Shown: positions 7,270 through 16,504, counted from the first letter of the stretch. The stretch: 64,000 bases of DNA from CAYYUA01 sp964542585 (GCA_964542585.1 CAZIUI010000005.1:75757-139756), one strand, 5' to 3'. A program made the numbers and translations. Notes: generated by a model not told the origin, from the letters alone.

Positions 7270-9387
7270 CTAGAAATGTCCAATTTTATCCACCAGGATT
7301 TTACCAAGGTTCTCAGCTTCATTCACATGGCCCTTTACCTGGTCCCGATTCAAGCATGAACCATCCTCTTTGCCATAAATACCATCAATGGTTATTTGGT
7401 CTTGATTGACCCGCGCATGGGCTCCTAGTGGTAATTGGCAACCTCCGCCAAGTGCTGTCAGAACCGTACGCTCAGCTTTTGTCGCTTTTATGGTGTTGGA
7501 ATCATTGATCTGGCTGACTAGTTTTTTCATTTCCTGATCATCACTACGGGTTTCAACAGCCAGAACACCCTGAGCCACAGCCGGAACTAACTCTGAAAAA
7601 TTAAAGAGCTGAGAGGCTTTATGAAACATATTAATGCGCTGTAAACCAATTGCCGCAATACAAATGGCATCTACTTCGTGACTGTCGATTTTACCCATGC
7701 GAGTATTGATGTTTCCGTTGATGGGTTTAATCTTAAGATGAGGATTGGCGTGGTAGATCTGCACAGCCCTTCGCAGGCTACTGGTTCCAATAATCGACCC
7801 TGCAGATAGATCTTCAAGTTTGACATTATCACGGGACATTAAAACATCCCTAACATCACCCCTTTGTGGTATGCCGCTGATCTCTAGGCCCTCCGGCAGC
7901 TTTGTGGGTAGATCTTTGTAACTATGAATAGCTATGTCAATTTCCCCATCAAGAAGTGCTAATTCAACCTCTTTCACAAAGGCCCCAATGGTTTGAGTGT
8001 TACCCCGATCCCCACTGGTTTTGATTGGTTTAGTAACAAACTCATAATCCGGTGCTACTTGCCTTAACTCCCGGAGTACCATATTGGTCTGAGCCATGGC
8101 AAGCTTGCTTCCACGAGTGCCTACAATAACCCGTTTTTTCGGGATATTGACATGAAGATCCTTTAAGTTGAATATCTCCTGGAAAGTGGCTATTTCATCC
8201 TGATGTTCATCGGGTTCTTTGCTGTAGCTTTTAAGGGTGTGAATGGGATCATTGGATACCTTACGTAGAATGCGGTGAGCCATTTTATCGAGGATCCGCT
8301 CTTGCTGACCGTTCAACTCGCCAATTTTAGGTTTAGCCCATGCTAGCTCCTCCTGCTTGATCCTTTCCAGGTTTTGGTAAAAATTAGCAATAACAGGATT
8401 AAGGCGATTGGTATTGAGCCAAGACTCGTAGGATTCCACTTCTTCTTTAATGATAGCATTGGCATGGGGGATTTCCTGCTTCCGGTTTTTTAATCCCTTT
8501 TGGGTTAAATCTTTTAGCCGATCTAGGTCGTAAACCGCAAAAGCGTGAATCTGACTAAGGTCCATGCTGAAATTTCGAGGAATAGCCAGGTCAATAAAGG
8601 TCAAGGGGTGAAGTAGGCTTATGCCATCCAGCATAGATTTGGAGAGCACAGGTTCCTCAGCGTTGGAAGCCCCTATCACAACCTCTACTTCCTTGAGAGA
8701 AGGGATGATCTCCTCATAAGTAACAGGTTGCGCCCTGTAAAACTTGGCTACTTCTTCAGCTCGCTGCCGGCTTCTGCTTGCTACGAGCACCTTTCCCGGG
8801 TTATGCTTGGATAAGATCTTGAGTAAGAGCGTAGCCATCTCCCCGGTTCCAATAACCATGATACGGGCATCTGATAGATGGGTGTACTGCTTATCTACCA
8901 AATCAAACGCTACAGAAGAAAGGGAAACCGGTGTCTGACCAATGGCTGTTTCTCTTCTTACCCTTTTACCCGTACGAATAGCCCTTTTAGCCAGCTCGTG
9001 CAGTACGGGGCCCAGCGTGCCGGCTTCCTGAGCTGTGTAATAGGATTCCCGAACCTGGCCCAGGATTTGATGCTCCCCTAATGCCTGCGATTTCAGGCCG
9101 GCTGCTGTTGAAAACAGGTGTTCGGCTACCGAGTACTCATGGTCAAGTATGGTCAGGTATGGCTTTAAGGACCCAAATTGGTTGAAGTAATCAATGAGCG
9201 GTTCATGATCCTCATGATAAGCGTAAATAGCAAGCCGGTTACAGGTAGAGACAATAAACGCCTCATACACCTGCTGCGACAGGGTGTTGAGGGCTTCAAG
9301 AATATCCTCTTTATCCAACGCCACATGCTCACGAACATGAACCGGAGCCTCCTGATGACTCAGCTCTACTCCTATAACTTTCGCCAT
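7270..9387 (-). CDS. hemA-hemC: Fused glutamyl-tRNA reductase / hydroxymethylbilane synthase
   Basis: One uninterrupted 705-residue frame carries two complete tetrapyrrole enzymes. Residues 1 to about 410 are HemA: the catalytic Cys49 (STCNRLAIY), GLKSQALGEHQILGQV, an NADPH-binding GTGEMA (181-186) and the C-terminal dimerisation helices. Residues about 417-705 are HemC: VIVGTRGSKLAMAQ, KTSGDRG, HSYKDLPTKLP, GTSSLRRAVQ, GNINTRMGK and the dipyrromethane-carrying Cys650 in GGGCQLPLGAHA. Key residues of both enzymes are intact and both parts have nearly normal lengths. The gene heads the operon that continues with hemD, hemQ and hemL. Fusions of non-consecutive heme enzymes are uncommon. HemB, which acts between these steps, is not in the window. 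Confidence 0.95.
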   Translation of the reverse strand: MAKVIGVELSHQEAPVHVREHVALDKEDILEALNTLSQQVYEAFIVSTCNRLAIYAYHEDHEPLIDYFNQFGSLKPYLTILDHEYSVAEHLFSTAAGLKSQALGEHQILGQVRESYYTAQEAGTLGPVLHELAKRAIRTGKRVRRETAIGQTPVSLSSVAFDLVDKQYTHLSDARIMVIGTGEMATLLLKILSKHNPGKVLVASRSRQRAEEVAKFYRAQPVTYEEIIPSLKEVEVVIGASNAEEPVLSKSMLDGISLLHPLTFIDLAIPRNFSMDLSQIHAFAVYDLDRLKDLTQKGLKNRKQEIPHANAIIKEEVESYESWLNTNRLNPVIANFYQNLERIKQEELAWAKPKIGELNGQQERILDKMAHRILRKVSNDPIHTLKSYSKEPDEHQDEIATFQEIFNLKDLHVNIPKKRVIVGTRGSKLAMAQTNMVLRELRQVAPDYEFVTKPIKTSGDRGNTQTIGAFVKEVELALLDGEIDIAIHSYKDLPTKLPEGLEISGIPQRGDVRDVLMSRDNVKLEDLSAGSIIGTSSLRRAVQIYHANPHLKIKPINGNINTRMGKIDSHEVDAICIAAIGLQRINMFHKASQLFNFSELVPAVAQGVLAVETRSDDQEMKKLVSQINDSNTIKATKAERTVLTALGGGCQLPLGAHARVNQDQITIDGIYGKEDGSCLNRDQVKGHVNEAENLGKILVDKIGHF

Positions 9388-9645
9388 TCGTTGGCTGCTA
9401 CTTTAATGTGTAACCTTTAAAATTGGGTTTATTGCTCAAAGGAAACTCATCTGTCCCATTAGAACAATGATTTTTCTCATGTTTTTTATCTACCTCACCT
9501 TACAGGAAGAACGAAAACAACATCCTATTGCTTTAAGTATCAATTAGAACCTTTTTATGGTTACCTAACTTAGAAACTCATACCAACTTGTTCGGTTGGA
9601 CCGTAATGGTACCTTTGTCGCAATGCATGAAAAGCTAACGACATT

Positions 9646-10722
9646 ATGTGGAACAACCGCTTAAATTTCATGTGCAAATATGGTCCCTTTCTCGTGGTTT
9701 TAGTGATGATCAAATCTTGTTTTGCCCAAACCGTTGATACTAACTGGTATAACAGGGGCCGGGAAGCTTTTTCAAAAAAGAACAATTCCAAAGCTCTTAA
9801 GTGCTTCACCAAGGCTTTGAAAACACCGGAGAATAAAATAGATGCTTACCTGGCACGGGGCATGACCTATCAAAAGATGGGAATTCCCAAGAAAGCGATT
9901 GAGGATTTTACGAAACCTATCAAACGAGATAAAAAGCTGGTTAATGCTTACACCCATCGCGGAATGAGCCAAATGAACATGAACAATTACAACAAAGCCC
10001 TGAATGATCTCAACCAAGCTATCCGACTTGATTCAACGGCTGGCAAGGCATACTTCAATAAAGGGTACTTGTTGTTCCGATTGGAAGATTACTCGGGTGC
10101 TTTGAAAACTTTCCGTAAAATGACCCGGAAACCTCCCGATGGTTTTAAAGCTCGGCACCTTGAGAATGCTTATCACTTTAGTGGCAGGGTCTACATTCAG
10201 CAAAAAGCACCTCAAAAAGCCCTAAAAGCATTTAACCGCTCTCTACAGTTGAACCCAAAAGCATACCGCTCCCTGTACTACAGGGGTATCCTATTACATC
10301 AGCTAAAGCGTTACAAAGCGGCACTTTCAGCTTTTGACTCAGCCATTGCTGCAAACCCAAAATACCTGAATTCCTTTCTCAAACGGGGCTTTACCCATGG
10401 TCAACTTGGAAACTACAAAGCTTCTATACAGGATTTTAACCATTATTTGAACCATGAGCCTGGAGCAGGAAAAGCCTACCGAATGCGAGGATTGGCAAAA
10501 GCTAAACTTGATCGTTCGAAAAAGGCGCTAAAAGACCTCAAAAAAGCCCTGAATCAAAATCCTAAAGATGGCATGGCTTATTTCTTTAAAGGCAATGTCC
10601 ACTATGATTTAGATAACCTCAAAAAAGCTTGCAATGCCTGGAAAGCTGCTATGAGCCAGGGTTATCGTCAGGCGGCTAAGTATTTCCAGAAGGTATGCCA
10701 ACAGGAAAAACCACGTAAATAG
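9646..10722 (+). CDS. Secreted TPR-repeat protein
   Basis: The 358-residue protein starts with a signal peptide (hydrophobic FLVVLVMIKSCFAQ near residues 15-28) and then consists of about eight tetratricopeptide repeats, each with the Ala/Gly/Tyr pattern of helix pairs (for example KAYFNKGYLLFRLEDYSGAL and SLYYRGILLHQLKRYKAAL). It is strongly basic (Lys-rich). TPR proteins are scaffolds for protein complexes in the periplasm or outer membrane; the partner cannot be inferred. It is followed after 27 bases by a HAD phosphatase gene. A second ATG eight codons in would give a shorter signal peptide and is an alternative start. Confidence 0.8.
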   Translation: MWNNRLNFMCKYGPFLVVLVMIKSCFAQTVDTNWYNRGREAFSKKNNSKALKCFTKALKTPENKIDAYLARGMTYQKMGIPKKAIEDFTKPIKRDKKLVNAYTHRGMSQMNMNNYNKALNDLNQAIRLDSTAGKAYFNKGYLLFRLEDYSGALKTFRKMTRKPPDGFKARHLENAYHFSGRVYIQQKAPQKALKAFNRSLQLNPKAYRSLYYRGILLHQLKRYKAALSAFDSAIAANPKYLNSFLKRGFTHGQLGNYKASIQDFNHYLNHEPGAGKAYRMRGLAKAKLDRSKKALKDLKKALNQNPKDGMAYFFKGNVHYDLDNLKKACNAWKAAMSQGYRQAAKYFQKVCQQEKPRK

Positions 10723-10749
10723 GAGTACTTTTTAACAGCTTAATTGCTT

Positions 10750-11409
10750 ATGACTACCTATAAAGCCGTAATTTTCGATCTGGATGGCACTTTACTGGAT
10801 ACAGTCAGGGACATAGCTGATTCCGTTAACCTTACCCTAGAGTCCTTCGGCTGGCAACCGTATCCTTTACTTCAATACCGCAAACTCGTAGATGCGGGAT
10901 TAGAGGAGCTACTGGAAAGCCTATTGGGCAATCATGTGGAGGATGAAATCTTTTTCCAAAGGTTTCGCAGGGAAGTGGTAAGCCATTACACTCAGCGTTT
11001 AACCCATAAAACCAAACCTTATCCTGGTATTGAAACCTTGTTAAGCGACCTTAAAAAATGGAACATACCTCGAGCTGTCCTTTCCAATAAAGCCCATGAC
11101 AAAACGGAACAAGTGGTAAACCATTTTTTTAAAGATCATTTTTTAAGCCCTGTTGTAGGTGCACAAGAGAACGTTCCCTTAAAGCCCGATCCCCATGGGG
11201 CTCAAAAAATAGCTGAAAAGCTTCAATTAACGGCGGGTCAAATCCTCTACGTAGGAGACACTCCCAGTGATATGGAGACTGCCAGGAGAGCGGGGATGCT
11301 TCCAATAGGTGTTACATGGGGTTTCCGGCCTGAAGATGAGCTTATCGCAGGGGGCGCCTATGACAACCTGACCCATCCAAACAAGCTATGGGATTACCTT
11401 GAAATCTAA
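10750..11409 (+). CDS. HAD phosphatase, phosphoglycolate phosphatase-like
   Basis: This is a HAD-superfamily hydrolase, class with an alpha-helical cap. The four catalytic motifs are intact: motif I DLDGTLLDT with nucleophile and acid/base Asp, motif II LSNK, motif III Lys in PLKPDP, and motif IV VGDTPSDMETARRAG. Length (219 residues from the ATG) and motif spacing match phosphoglycolate phosphatase (Gph) and related enzymes; substrate cannot be proven. I chose the ATG at 10750 over an in-frame TTG six bases upstream because the protein then begins MTTYKAVIFDLDG, as in the family. Confidence 0.88.
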   Translation: MTTYKAVIFDLDGTLLDTVRDIADSVNLTLESFGWQPYPLLQYRKLVDAGLEELLESLLGNHVEDEIFFQRFRREVVSHYTQRLTHKTKPYPGIETLLSDLKKWNIPRAVLSNKAHDKTEQVVNHFFKDHFLSPVVGAQENVPLKPDPHGAQKIAEKLQLTAGQILYVGDTPSDMETARRAGMLPIGVTWGFRPEDELIAGGAYDNLTHPNKLWDYLEI

Positions 11410-11472
11410 AGTATTGACATCAAAGACTGGGATTATTATATTAGTTTTAAAGAATAAGAAAGCCACGTTTTG

Positions 11473-11904
11473 ATGCGTAGTTTTTATGTAATTTACGGCA
11501 TTCTTTTACTACTGGTATTCGTGGCTTTTAGTTATTTAGAATCCCGTTCAAAAGACCAGCGAATCCTTAACGCTAAAATTAGCCATGCCAATAAGCTGGT
11601 TCAAAGGCAGAATTGCGCCAAGGCTTTTCATTTACTAACCCAGATCAATCAAGTATCCCCCTCAAATTATTATTCCCGTCTGACGCAAGAGGAAATGAAA
11701 AAGCTCAAAGCCGATCTGTGTAAAGCTTTAAAAAAACTGAAAGGACCGATTAAAGGTATCAGGCCCACAAAACTTAGCAAGCCATCCGAAAAAGCAAATA
11801 CCGTTTACAAGGTTGAAATTCCTCACTCTTCCGGCCATTCAGCTTCTGAATTGATTTTTAAACGGAAGTTTGGTGAGTTGATCCTTACAAAGGTTGACCC
11901 ATGA
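11473..11904 (+). CDS. Membrane-anchored protein of unknown function
   Basis: The 143-residue protein has one N-terminal transmembrane helix (about 4-22, FYVIYGILLLLVFVAFSYL) followed by a basic soluble part rich in Lys, Ser and Pro. No known domain is recognised. An in-frame TTG lies one codon upstream of the chosen ATG. Its last 20 bases overlap the end of the convergent PLP-enzyme gene on the other strand. Confidence 0.6.
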   Translation: MRSFYVIYGILLLLVFVAFSYLESRSKDQRILNAKISHANKLVQRQNCAKAFHLLTQINQVSPSNYYSRLTQEEMKKLKADLCKALKKLKGPIKGIRPTKLSKPSEKANTVYKVEIPHSSGHSASELIFKRKFGELILTKVDP

Positions 11905-12886
11905 TACCAGCAAGGTCATTTTGAAAGCCAGAGAGGGCGAGCCCGCCTCCATCATGGATAAATAGCGAAGGTTCCTTAATGTTTTGGGCTTGCATTATCC
12001 TACTAGCTGATAAAGCATGTTTTGCGCCGTAAATGGGATCGGTTAGGATACCCTCTTCATGAGCAAGGATTTTTACTGTCCTGAGGATTGATCGATTGAC
12101 GGATCCAAAAGCTTTACCAGTAGGCGGCCTGTAGAAATGGTAATTGGGCAGCAATTGGGTATTGGATAGCAATCCCCATTCTAAAGCCTGATTTTGAAAC
12201 CGTTTTAATTGGTCCTCAAAACCCGCTTCCGTTCCACTAATAAGGGTGATATGAACGGTTTTATCCGTAGCTTCAATACTCCCAAGTGCCAAGAGCAAGC
12301 CTATAGCTGTTAATCCCGTTCCTGCATCAATGAAGACATGCTGAAAGTATTGACCAAATGCCTTTTCTTGCTTAATAATTTCAGGGCCCAGCGTCATGCA
12401 GCCCTTTAGCGCTTGCGGCATAAGAGCTCCTTCAGGTATGGTTAGGTGAGATCCCTGTTGTAAGCTTTGAGGTATGGATTGTTGATGCCAAGCTTCACGG
12501 CTGTAATAATGAATACGAGCTTCTGACCGCGTAGCTAGGCGTATCCATAGATGGTTACCGGTTAAGGGAGGAGGGTCTTGATTAGCCAATAAGTGCAAAG
12601 TGTATTGGCAGCGGTTGGCGTTAGCAAATTGTACTAAGCCTAAAACATTATTACTGAAAGCACTGCCCCAAATGGCAAGGGCTTGAATATCCTGCTGCCT
12701 CCAATAAACTACTAAACTTGAGTATTTCCTGTACTTTGAGCCCTGGATACTACTACTTTGCTCATCTTCTCGTTTTATGAAGCAGTTTGAAGGGAAAAAA
12801 GCATTGCTTGCCTTTAATCTCGTTTTTAAAGGCCAATTCGGAGAAAGGTGCTGAGCTAGCAGTTGTTGAAGGGTTTCAGGCCTCAT
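11885..12886 (-). CDS. PLP-dependent enzyme, ACC deaminase / D-cysteine desulfhydrase family
   Basis: The 333-residue protein belongs to the fold-type II PLP enzymes related to 1-aminocyclopropane-1-carboxylate deaminase and D-cysteine desulfhydrase. The PLP lysine lies in IQGSKYRKYS, preceded by the CFIKRED motif of the family. GSAFSNNVLG forms the carboxylate-binding turn, and DAGTGLTAIGLLLAL the phosphate-binding loop. The ATG overlaps the stop of the upstream DUF456 gene by four bases (ATGA), showing translational coupling. Substrate (D-cysteine, ACC or another amino acid) cannot be decided. The 3' end overlaps the convergent membrane-protein gene by 20 bases. Confidence 0.82.
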   Translation of the reverse strand: MRPETLQQLLAQHLSPNWPLKTRLKASNAFFPSNCFIKREDEQSSSIQGSKYRKYSSLVVYWRQQDIQALAIWGSAFSNNVLGLVQFANANRCQYTLHLLANQDPPPLTGNHLWIRLATRSEARIHYYSREAWHQQSIPQSLQQGSHLTIPEGALMPQALKGCMTLGPEIIKQEKAFGQYFQHVFIDAGTGLTAIGLLLALGSIEATDKTVHITLISGTEAGFEDQLKRFQNQALEWGLLSNTQLLPNYHFYRPPTGKAFGSVNRSILRTVKILAHEEGILTDPIYGAKHALSASRIMQAQNIKEPSLFIHDGGGLALSGFQNDLAGIMGQPL

Positions 12887-13377
12887 GACCCTGCTACAAT
12901 TGCAGTTACATAGTGGTAGATCATCAAGCCAGAAGCCACAAGTTTGATCAAAGTACCGGCCAGAAAACCTAAAAATGCCCCAAAACCAGCCCTTATGGCT
13001 TTTTGCATTTCTTCCCCATTAATCAGCTCACCAACTATTCCGCCAAAAAAAGGGCCTAATATTATCCCAAGGGGTGGAAAAAATATGGCTCCTAGCAAAG
13101 CGCCTATTCCACAACCCCAAACGCCATACTTAGAAGCTCCGAACTGCTTGCTTCCGATCATTGGGATGATGAAATCCAGCAACATGACAACTACCGCTAG
13201 CCCCGCATCCCAAAGCAAAACCTCGTCCGATAACTGGTATTGATCAGTGAAATGTAGGGCTAAAATTCCTATATAACTTACCGGAGGTCCCGGTATGACT
13301 GGAAGAATGCCCCCGAGAAAACCAACAATTAACAGAATACCACCAACGATAATCAATACTGTATCCAAACCTGGCAA
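12883..13377 (-). CDS. DUF456 membrane protein
   Basis: This is a 164-residue integral membrane protein of the DUF456 family, built of Gly-rich hydrophobic helices: VLIIVGGILLIVGFLGGILPVIPGPP at the N terminus, the family-typical GIILGPFFGGIVGELI, and a C-terminal repeat GFGAFLGFLAGTLIKL. The Gly-zipper-like segments suggest a small channel or membrane-organising role, but the family is uncharacterised. The predicted start at 13377 is TTG; no ATG precedes the first helix. It is translationally coupled to the PLP enzyme downstream. Confidence 0.85.
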   Translation of the reverse strand: MPGLDTVLIIVGGILLIVGFLGGILPVIPGPPVSYIGILALHFTDQYQLSDEVLLWDAGLAVVVMLLDFIIPMIGSKQFGASKYGVWGCGIGALLGAIFFPPLGIILGPFFGGIVGELINGEEMQKAIRAGFGAFLGFLAGTLIKLVASGLMIYHYVTAIVAGS

Positions 13378-13698
13378 TTTTCAAATCCTTCCGGGACAAA
13401 GATCCTCATGCGCAACAAGAATTCCCGTCCCAGGGGATTCTAGACCTTAAACAAAATTAGGTTATGTTTAGAAGAAATTAATTTGAAGTAAGAACCCTTT
13501 TTCAACTGAATTGGTGCCTTCTCTAACATCTTTAAGGAGACTCTAGCAACATCAGTCAATAACGCTTTACAAAGAAAATGAAGACAACCCTTGGCATGAA
13601 TCTAAGAACATTTGCGGCATAGATCACGGCGGTCTATTCTATACATCAAAAAGCAATTAAAACTTTTACTTTGAAGCCTCCGCTCTAGAACCAAATAA
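13378..13698. other. Intergenic region between DUF456 and SprT-like genes
   Basis: About 320 bases separate the two divergent genes. Apart from the candidate -7 element on the minus strand I see no ORF, tRNA or strong hairpin here. It presumably holds both promoters. Confidence 0.5.
13452..13459 (-). promoter_or_regulatory. Candidate Bacteroidota -7 element for the DUF456 operon
   Basis: Read on the minus strand the sequence is TAATTTTG, matching the Bacteroidota -7 consensus TAnnTTTG. It lies about 75 bases upstream of the DUF456 start. No clear -33 TTTG element is seen at the usual distance. Confidence 0.4.
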
Positions 13699-14334
13699 AT
13701 GTCACACGCTGAGACCAACTTTGAGGAAGGCCTTAAGCCTTATTTGCCGGAGGGTACAGCCCAACATGTGGCAGCTTTGCTAGCGCCCTACAACTTAAAA
13801 TTAACCCTTACTAAGCCCAGGAAAACCAAGAAAGGTGACTACAGGCCGCCTGCCAAGGGGCATGCCAGCTTGCACCAAATTTCCATTAACCGGGACCTGA
13901 ATCCCTATGCCTTCCTGGTAACCTTGCTGCATGAGCTTGCTCATTTGCAGACCCATGAACGCTACCATATCGGAAATATTAAGCCTCATGGTCCTGAGTG
14001 GAAAGCCTGCTTCCGAGCGTTGCTACGCCCTTTTTGGGACCAAAAATGCTTTCCTGAGCCTGTAAAAGAAGCGCTCACGGAATACTTAAAAAATCCATCA
14101 GCTGCTACTTGTACTGCTCCAGCACTGACCAAAGCCTTAAGGGCCTATGATGCCAAGCACGAAGAAGTTTTTGTAAGTGACGTGCCTTTTCAGGCTTATT
14201 TCTATTGGCAAGAAACCCGCTTATTCCAACGATTGAAAAAGCAACGCACCCGTTACGAGGCCCTTGAAGTGCATACGGGACGCTACTACCGGATTCATCA
14301 ACATGCCTTGGTGAAGCCTTACAACAACGATTAG
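13699..14334 (+). CDS. SprT-like zinc metalloprotein
   Basis: The 211-residue protein contains the SprT/Spartan-type metal site HELAHLQTH at about residues 76-84, followed by KPHGPEWKACFRALL, which supplies the third ligand region (His in HGPEW). Family members in eukaryotes cleave DNA-protein crosslinks; bacterial SprT-like proteins are mostly uncharacterised. The C-terminal part (about 130-211) is basic and ends with an SH3-like YRIHQHALVKPY segment. Activity is inferred from the motif only. It is followed closely by the OstA-like gene. Confidence 0.85.
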   Translation: MSHAETNFEEGLKPYLPEGTAQHVAALLAPYNLKLTLTKPRKTKKGDYRPPAKGHASLHQISINRDLNPYAFLVTLLHELAHLQTHERYHIGNIKPHGPEWKACFRALLRPFWDQKCFPEPVKEALTEYLKNPSAATCTAPALTKALRAYDAKHEEVFVSDVPFQAYFYWQETRLFQRLKKQRTRYEALEVHTGRYYRIHQHALVKPYNND

Positions 14335-14361
14335 CTGTATTTTTGCTTATTGTCTTTTGTA

Positions 14362-15942
14362 ATGATTAATATTCCAAGTATGAGGATGGGGTTTTGCTTT
14401 AGTTTTGCCATGCTTGCAGTTATCTTGAGCGAGACAGGGCTTAAGGCTCAAGAAGATAGCGTTAGGCAAATCCGTATTGAAAACGCTAATACCCTCAAGT
14501 ACATGGAAAAGGAGGGGCGGCAAATCAGGAAGCTTATTGGGGATGTTCGCTTTCGCCAGGAAGGGATTCGTATGCATTGCGATAGTGCTTTCCAATTCCA
14601 AAATGCTAACCGGATACGCGCCTATAGCAATGTCCATATCAATCAAGGTGATACGCTCCATCTTTACGGAAAATTTCTACGATATGATGGCGATAAGCGG
14701 AAAGCTGTTATAGAGGAGGATGTAAAACTAAGAGAAACCACCGAGGACGTCACCCTTACTACTGATACGCTTTACTACAACATTCGAGGTGAAAGGGCTT
14801 ATTACCTTACAGGTGGTAAAATTGTAGATTCCACAAGTACCTTGACTAGTGAAAAAGGGTATTACCAAACCACACAAAAACGTTTTGCCTTTGCAGACAG
14901 CGTAAAGCTGGATGACCCGGAATATGTCATGCGGAGTGACACCCTGATCTATAAAACCCCAACGGGCAAAGCTTACTTCCACAGCCTTACAACGGTCACT
15001 AGTGACTCTAATTTCCTTGCTTGCGAAAATGGGTGGTACAGCACCCAGACTGGTCAAGCGCGGCTAGGGAAACAGACTTACATGCGTTCCGGTAATCGAC
15101 AATTATTTACCGATAGCCTGTATTATAAGCGTGAGCAAGAAGAAGCTTGGGCATGGCAGAACATCCGTTTATTGGATACCACTGAAAACCTTAAACTAAC
15201 CGGGAATGCTGGTTATTATCAGGAAAAACCAAAGCAAGCTATCCTGACTGATAGCGCCTTAGCGCAACAGTATCAGGGAACAGATACCTTTTACCTACAT
15301 GCGGACACCCTGCATAGCACAACGGATTCCTTAGGGAAGCAAGTCCTTAAAGCTTATCACGGTGCTAGGCTTTATCACCAAGAATTGCAGGCCCAAGCTG
15401 ATTCAATGGTCTACCTTCGGCAGGATTCGCTTATTTATCTTTTCAATAAACCCGTTATGTGGTACCAAAACTACCAGCTAACGGGGGAGGTTATGCGCGT
15501 CAAGACGGACGGAAAGGGAAATATTAAGCGCCTTTTTATACCTTCAAAAGCTTTCATAATCGATCGGGAGCGTGAACAACTTTACAATCAAGTAAAGGGA
15601 GAACGATTAACCGGTTACTTTAAGGATAATGCGCTTAAACGGATGCTAATTGCCGGAAGTGCAGAAGCGATCTATTTTCCTAAGGATAAGTCCGATCATT
15701 ATGTGGGTATTAATGAGATAAAATCCAGCAAGATCCGCGTTTATTTTGAAGAGCAGGAAATCCAATCCATCCATTTCGTAAATGAGCCGGATGCGACCAT
15801 CCACCCGATAGGTAGTAGCGATCCTAAGGAATTTCGTCTAGCGGGTTTTGCTTGGCTAGCTGGTATCCGTCCGGAAGCTATAGCTGACCTGTTCCTTCCC
15901 ATTAACCTGAAAACTACGAGCGCTAATGATCAATCTCCTTAA
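14362..15942 (+). CDS. OstA/LptA-like outer-membrane biogenesis protein
   Basis: The roughly 526-residue secreted protein has a signal peptide (cleavage near GLKAQ) and then repeated beta-strand units of the OstA/LptA type, with recurring patterns such as DTLHLYGKFLRYDGDKRKAV, DTLYYNIRGERAYYLTGG and DTLIYKTPTGKAYFH. These 'DTL-Y' units resemble the jellyroll that carries lipopolysaccharide across the periplasm; the Bacteroidota version is longer than E. coli LptA. I chose the ATG at 14362; ATG 14380 is equally possible, and an upstream TTG at 14350 is less likely. Its end overlaps the DUF2147 gene by 17 bases. Confidence 0.8.
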   Translation: MINIPSMRMGFCFSFAMLAVILSETGLKAQEDSVRQIRIENANTLKYMEKEGRQIRKLIGDVRFRQEGIRMHCDSAFQFQNANRIRAYSNVHINQGDTLHLYGKFLRYDGDKRKAVIEEDVKLRETTEDVTLTTDTLYYNIRGERAYYLTGGKIVDSTSTLTSEKGYYQTTQKRFAFADSVKLDDPEYVMRSDTLIYKTPTGKAYFHSLTTVTSDSNFLACENGWYSTQTGQARLGKQTYMRSGNRQLFTDSLYYKREQEEAWAWQNIRLLDTTENLKLTGNAGYYQEKPKQAILTDSALAQQYQGTDTFYLHADTLHSTTDSLGKQVLKAYHGARLYHQELQAQADSMVYLRQDSLIYLFNKPVMWYQNYQLTGEVMRVKTDGKGNIKRLFIPSKAFIIDREREQLYNQVKGERLTGYFKDNALKRMLIAGSAEAIYFPKDKSDHYVGINEIKSSKIRVYFEEQEIQSIHFVNEPDATIHPIGSSDPKEFRLAGFAWLAGIRPEAIADLFLPINLKTTSANDQSP

Positions 15943-16405
15943 TATCCTCCGTTTAGCATTTACTCTTGCTTTTTTGCTGCCTGGCCTTTGCATGTTCTGC
16001 CCTTCAGCCAATGCCCAGGAAAAATCCCGTATAGCAGGCATTTGGGTTACGGGAAAAAAAGATGGCCGTGTCAAAATTCAACAATGTGAAAAAGGTCACT
16101 ATTGTGGTAAGCTCATATGGACAAGAAATAAATCAACGGGTAAACCCCTTAAAAAAGATGTTAATAATCCAGACCCTGAAAAGCAGGATCGGACGATTCT
16201 AGGAATCCGGTTATTGAAAGGCCTTGAATACAATGCCGAAGATGACATTTGGGAAGACGGGGAAATTTATGATCCAAACAAAGGGAAGACCTACAACTGC
16301 TATGTGGAAATGGTGAACAAGGACAAGCTGAAGTTGAGGGGATATGTTGGGGTTAGCATGTTTGGCCGAACCACTTATTGGAAACGCTACGAAGGATCGC
16401 AATAG
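15926..16405 (+). CDS. DUF2147 secreted protein
   Basis: The 159-residue protein has a signal peptide (cleavage near SANAQ) and one DUF2147 domain: IAGIWVTGKKDGRVKIQQC at the start, then a conserved Cys-x5-Cys-like pair (KIQQCEKGHYCGKLIW), ILGIRLLKGL and a C-terminal YVGVSMFGRTTYWKR. The family forms small extracytoplasmic beta-barrels of unknown function. The overlap with the OstA-like gene indicates the same transcript. It ends 26 bases before the tRNA gene on the other strand. Confidence 0.88.
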   Translation: MINLLNILRLAFTLAFLLPGLCMFCPSANAQEKSRIAGIWVTGKKDGRVKIQQCEKGHYCGKLIWTRNKSTGKPLKKDVNNPDPEKQDRTILGIRLLKGLEYNAEDDIWEDGEIYDPNKGKTYNCYVEMVNKDKLKLRGYVGVSMFGRTTYWKRYEGSQ

Positions 16406-16430
16406 GATTTAACAACATTTGAAAGAATGT

Positions 16431-16504
16431 CGGGGTGGCTGGATTCGAACCAGCGGCCTCCACGTCCCGAACGTGGCGCGCTGACCAGGCTGCGCTACAC
16501 CCCG
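16431..16504 (-). tRNA. tRNA-Pro (anticodon CGG)
   Basis: On the minus strand the 74-base gene folds into a full cloverleaf: a 7-bp acceptor stem (CGGGGTG/CACCCCG), a D arm, an anticodon stem CCACG/CGTGG with loop TTCGGGA giving anticodon CGG, and a T arm GCTGG-TTCGAAT-CCAGC. CCA is not encoded. It reads Pro codon CCG and is the only tRNA found in the window. Confidence 0.97.
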
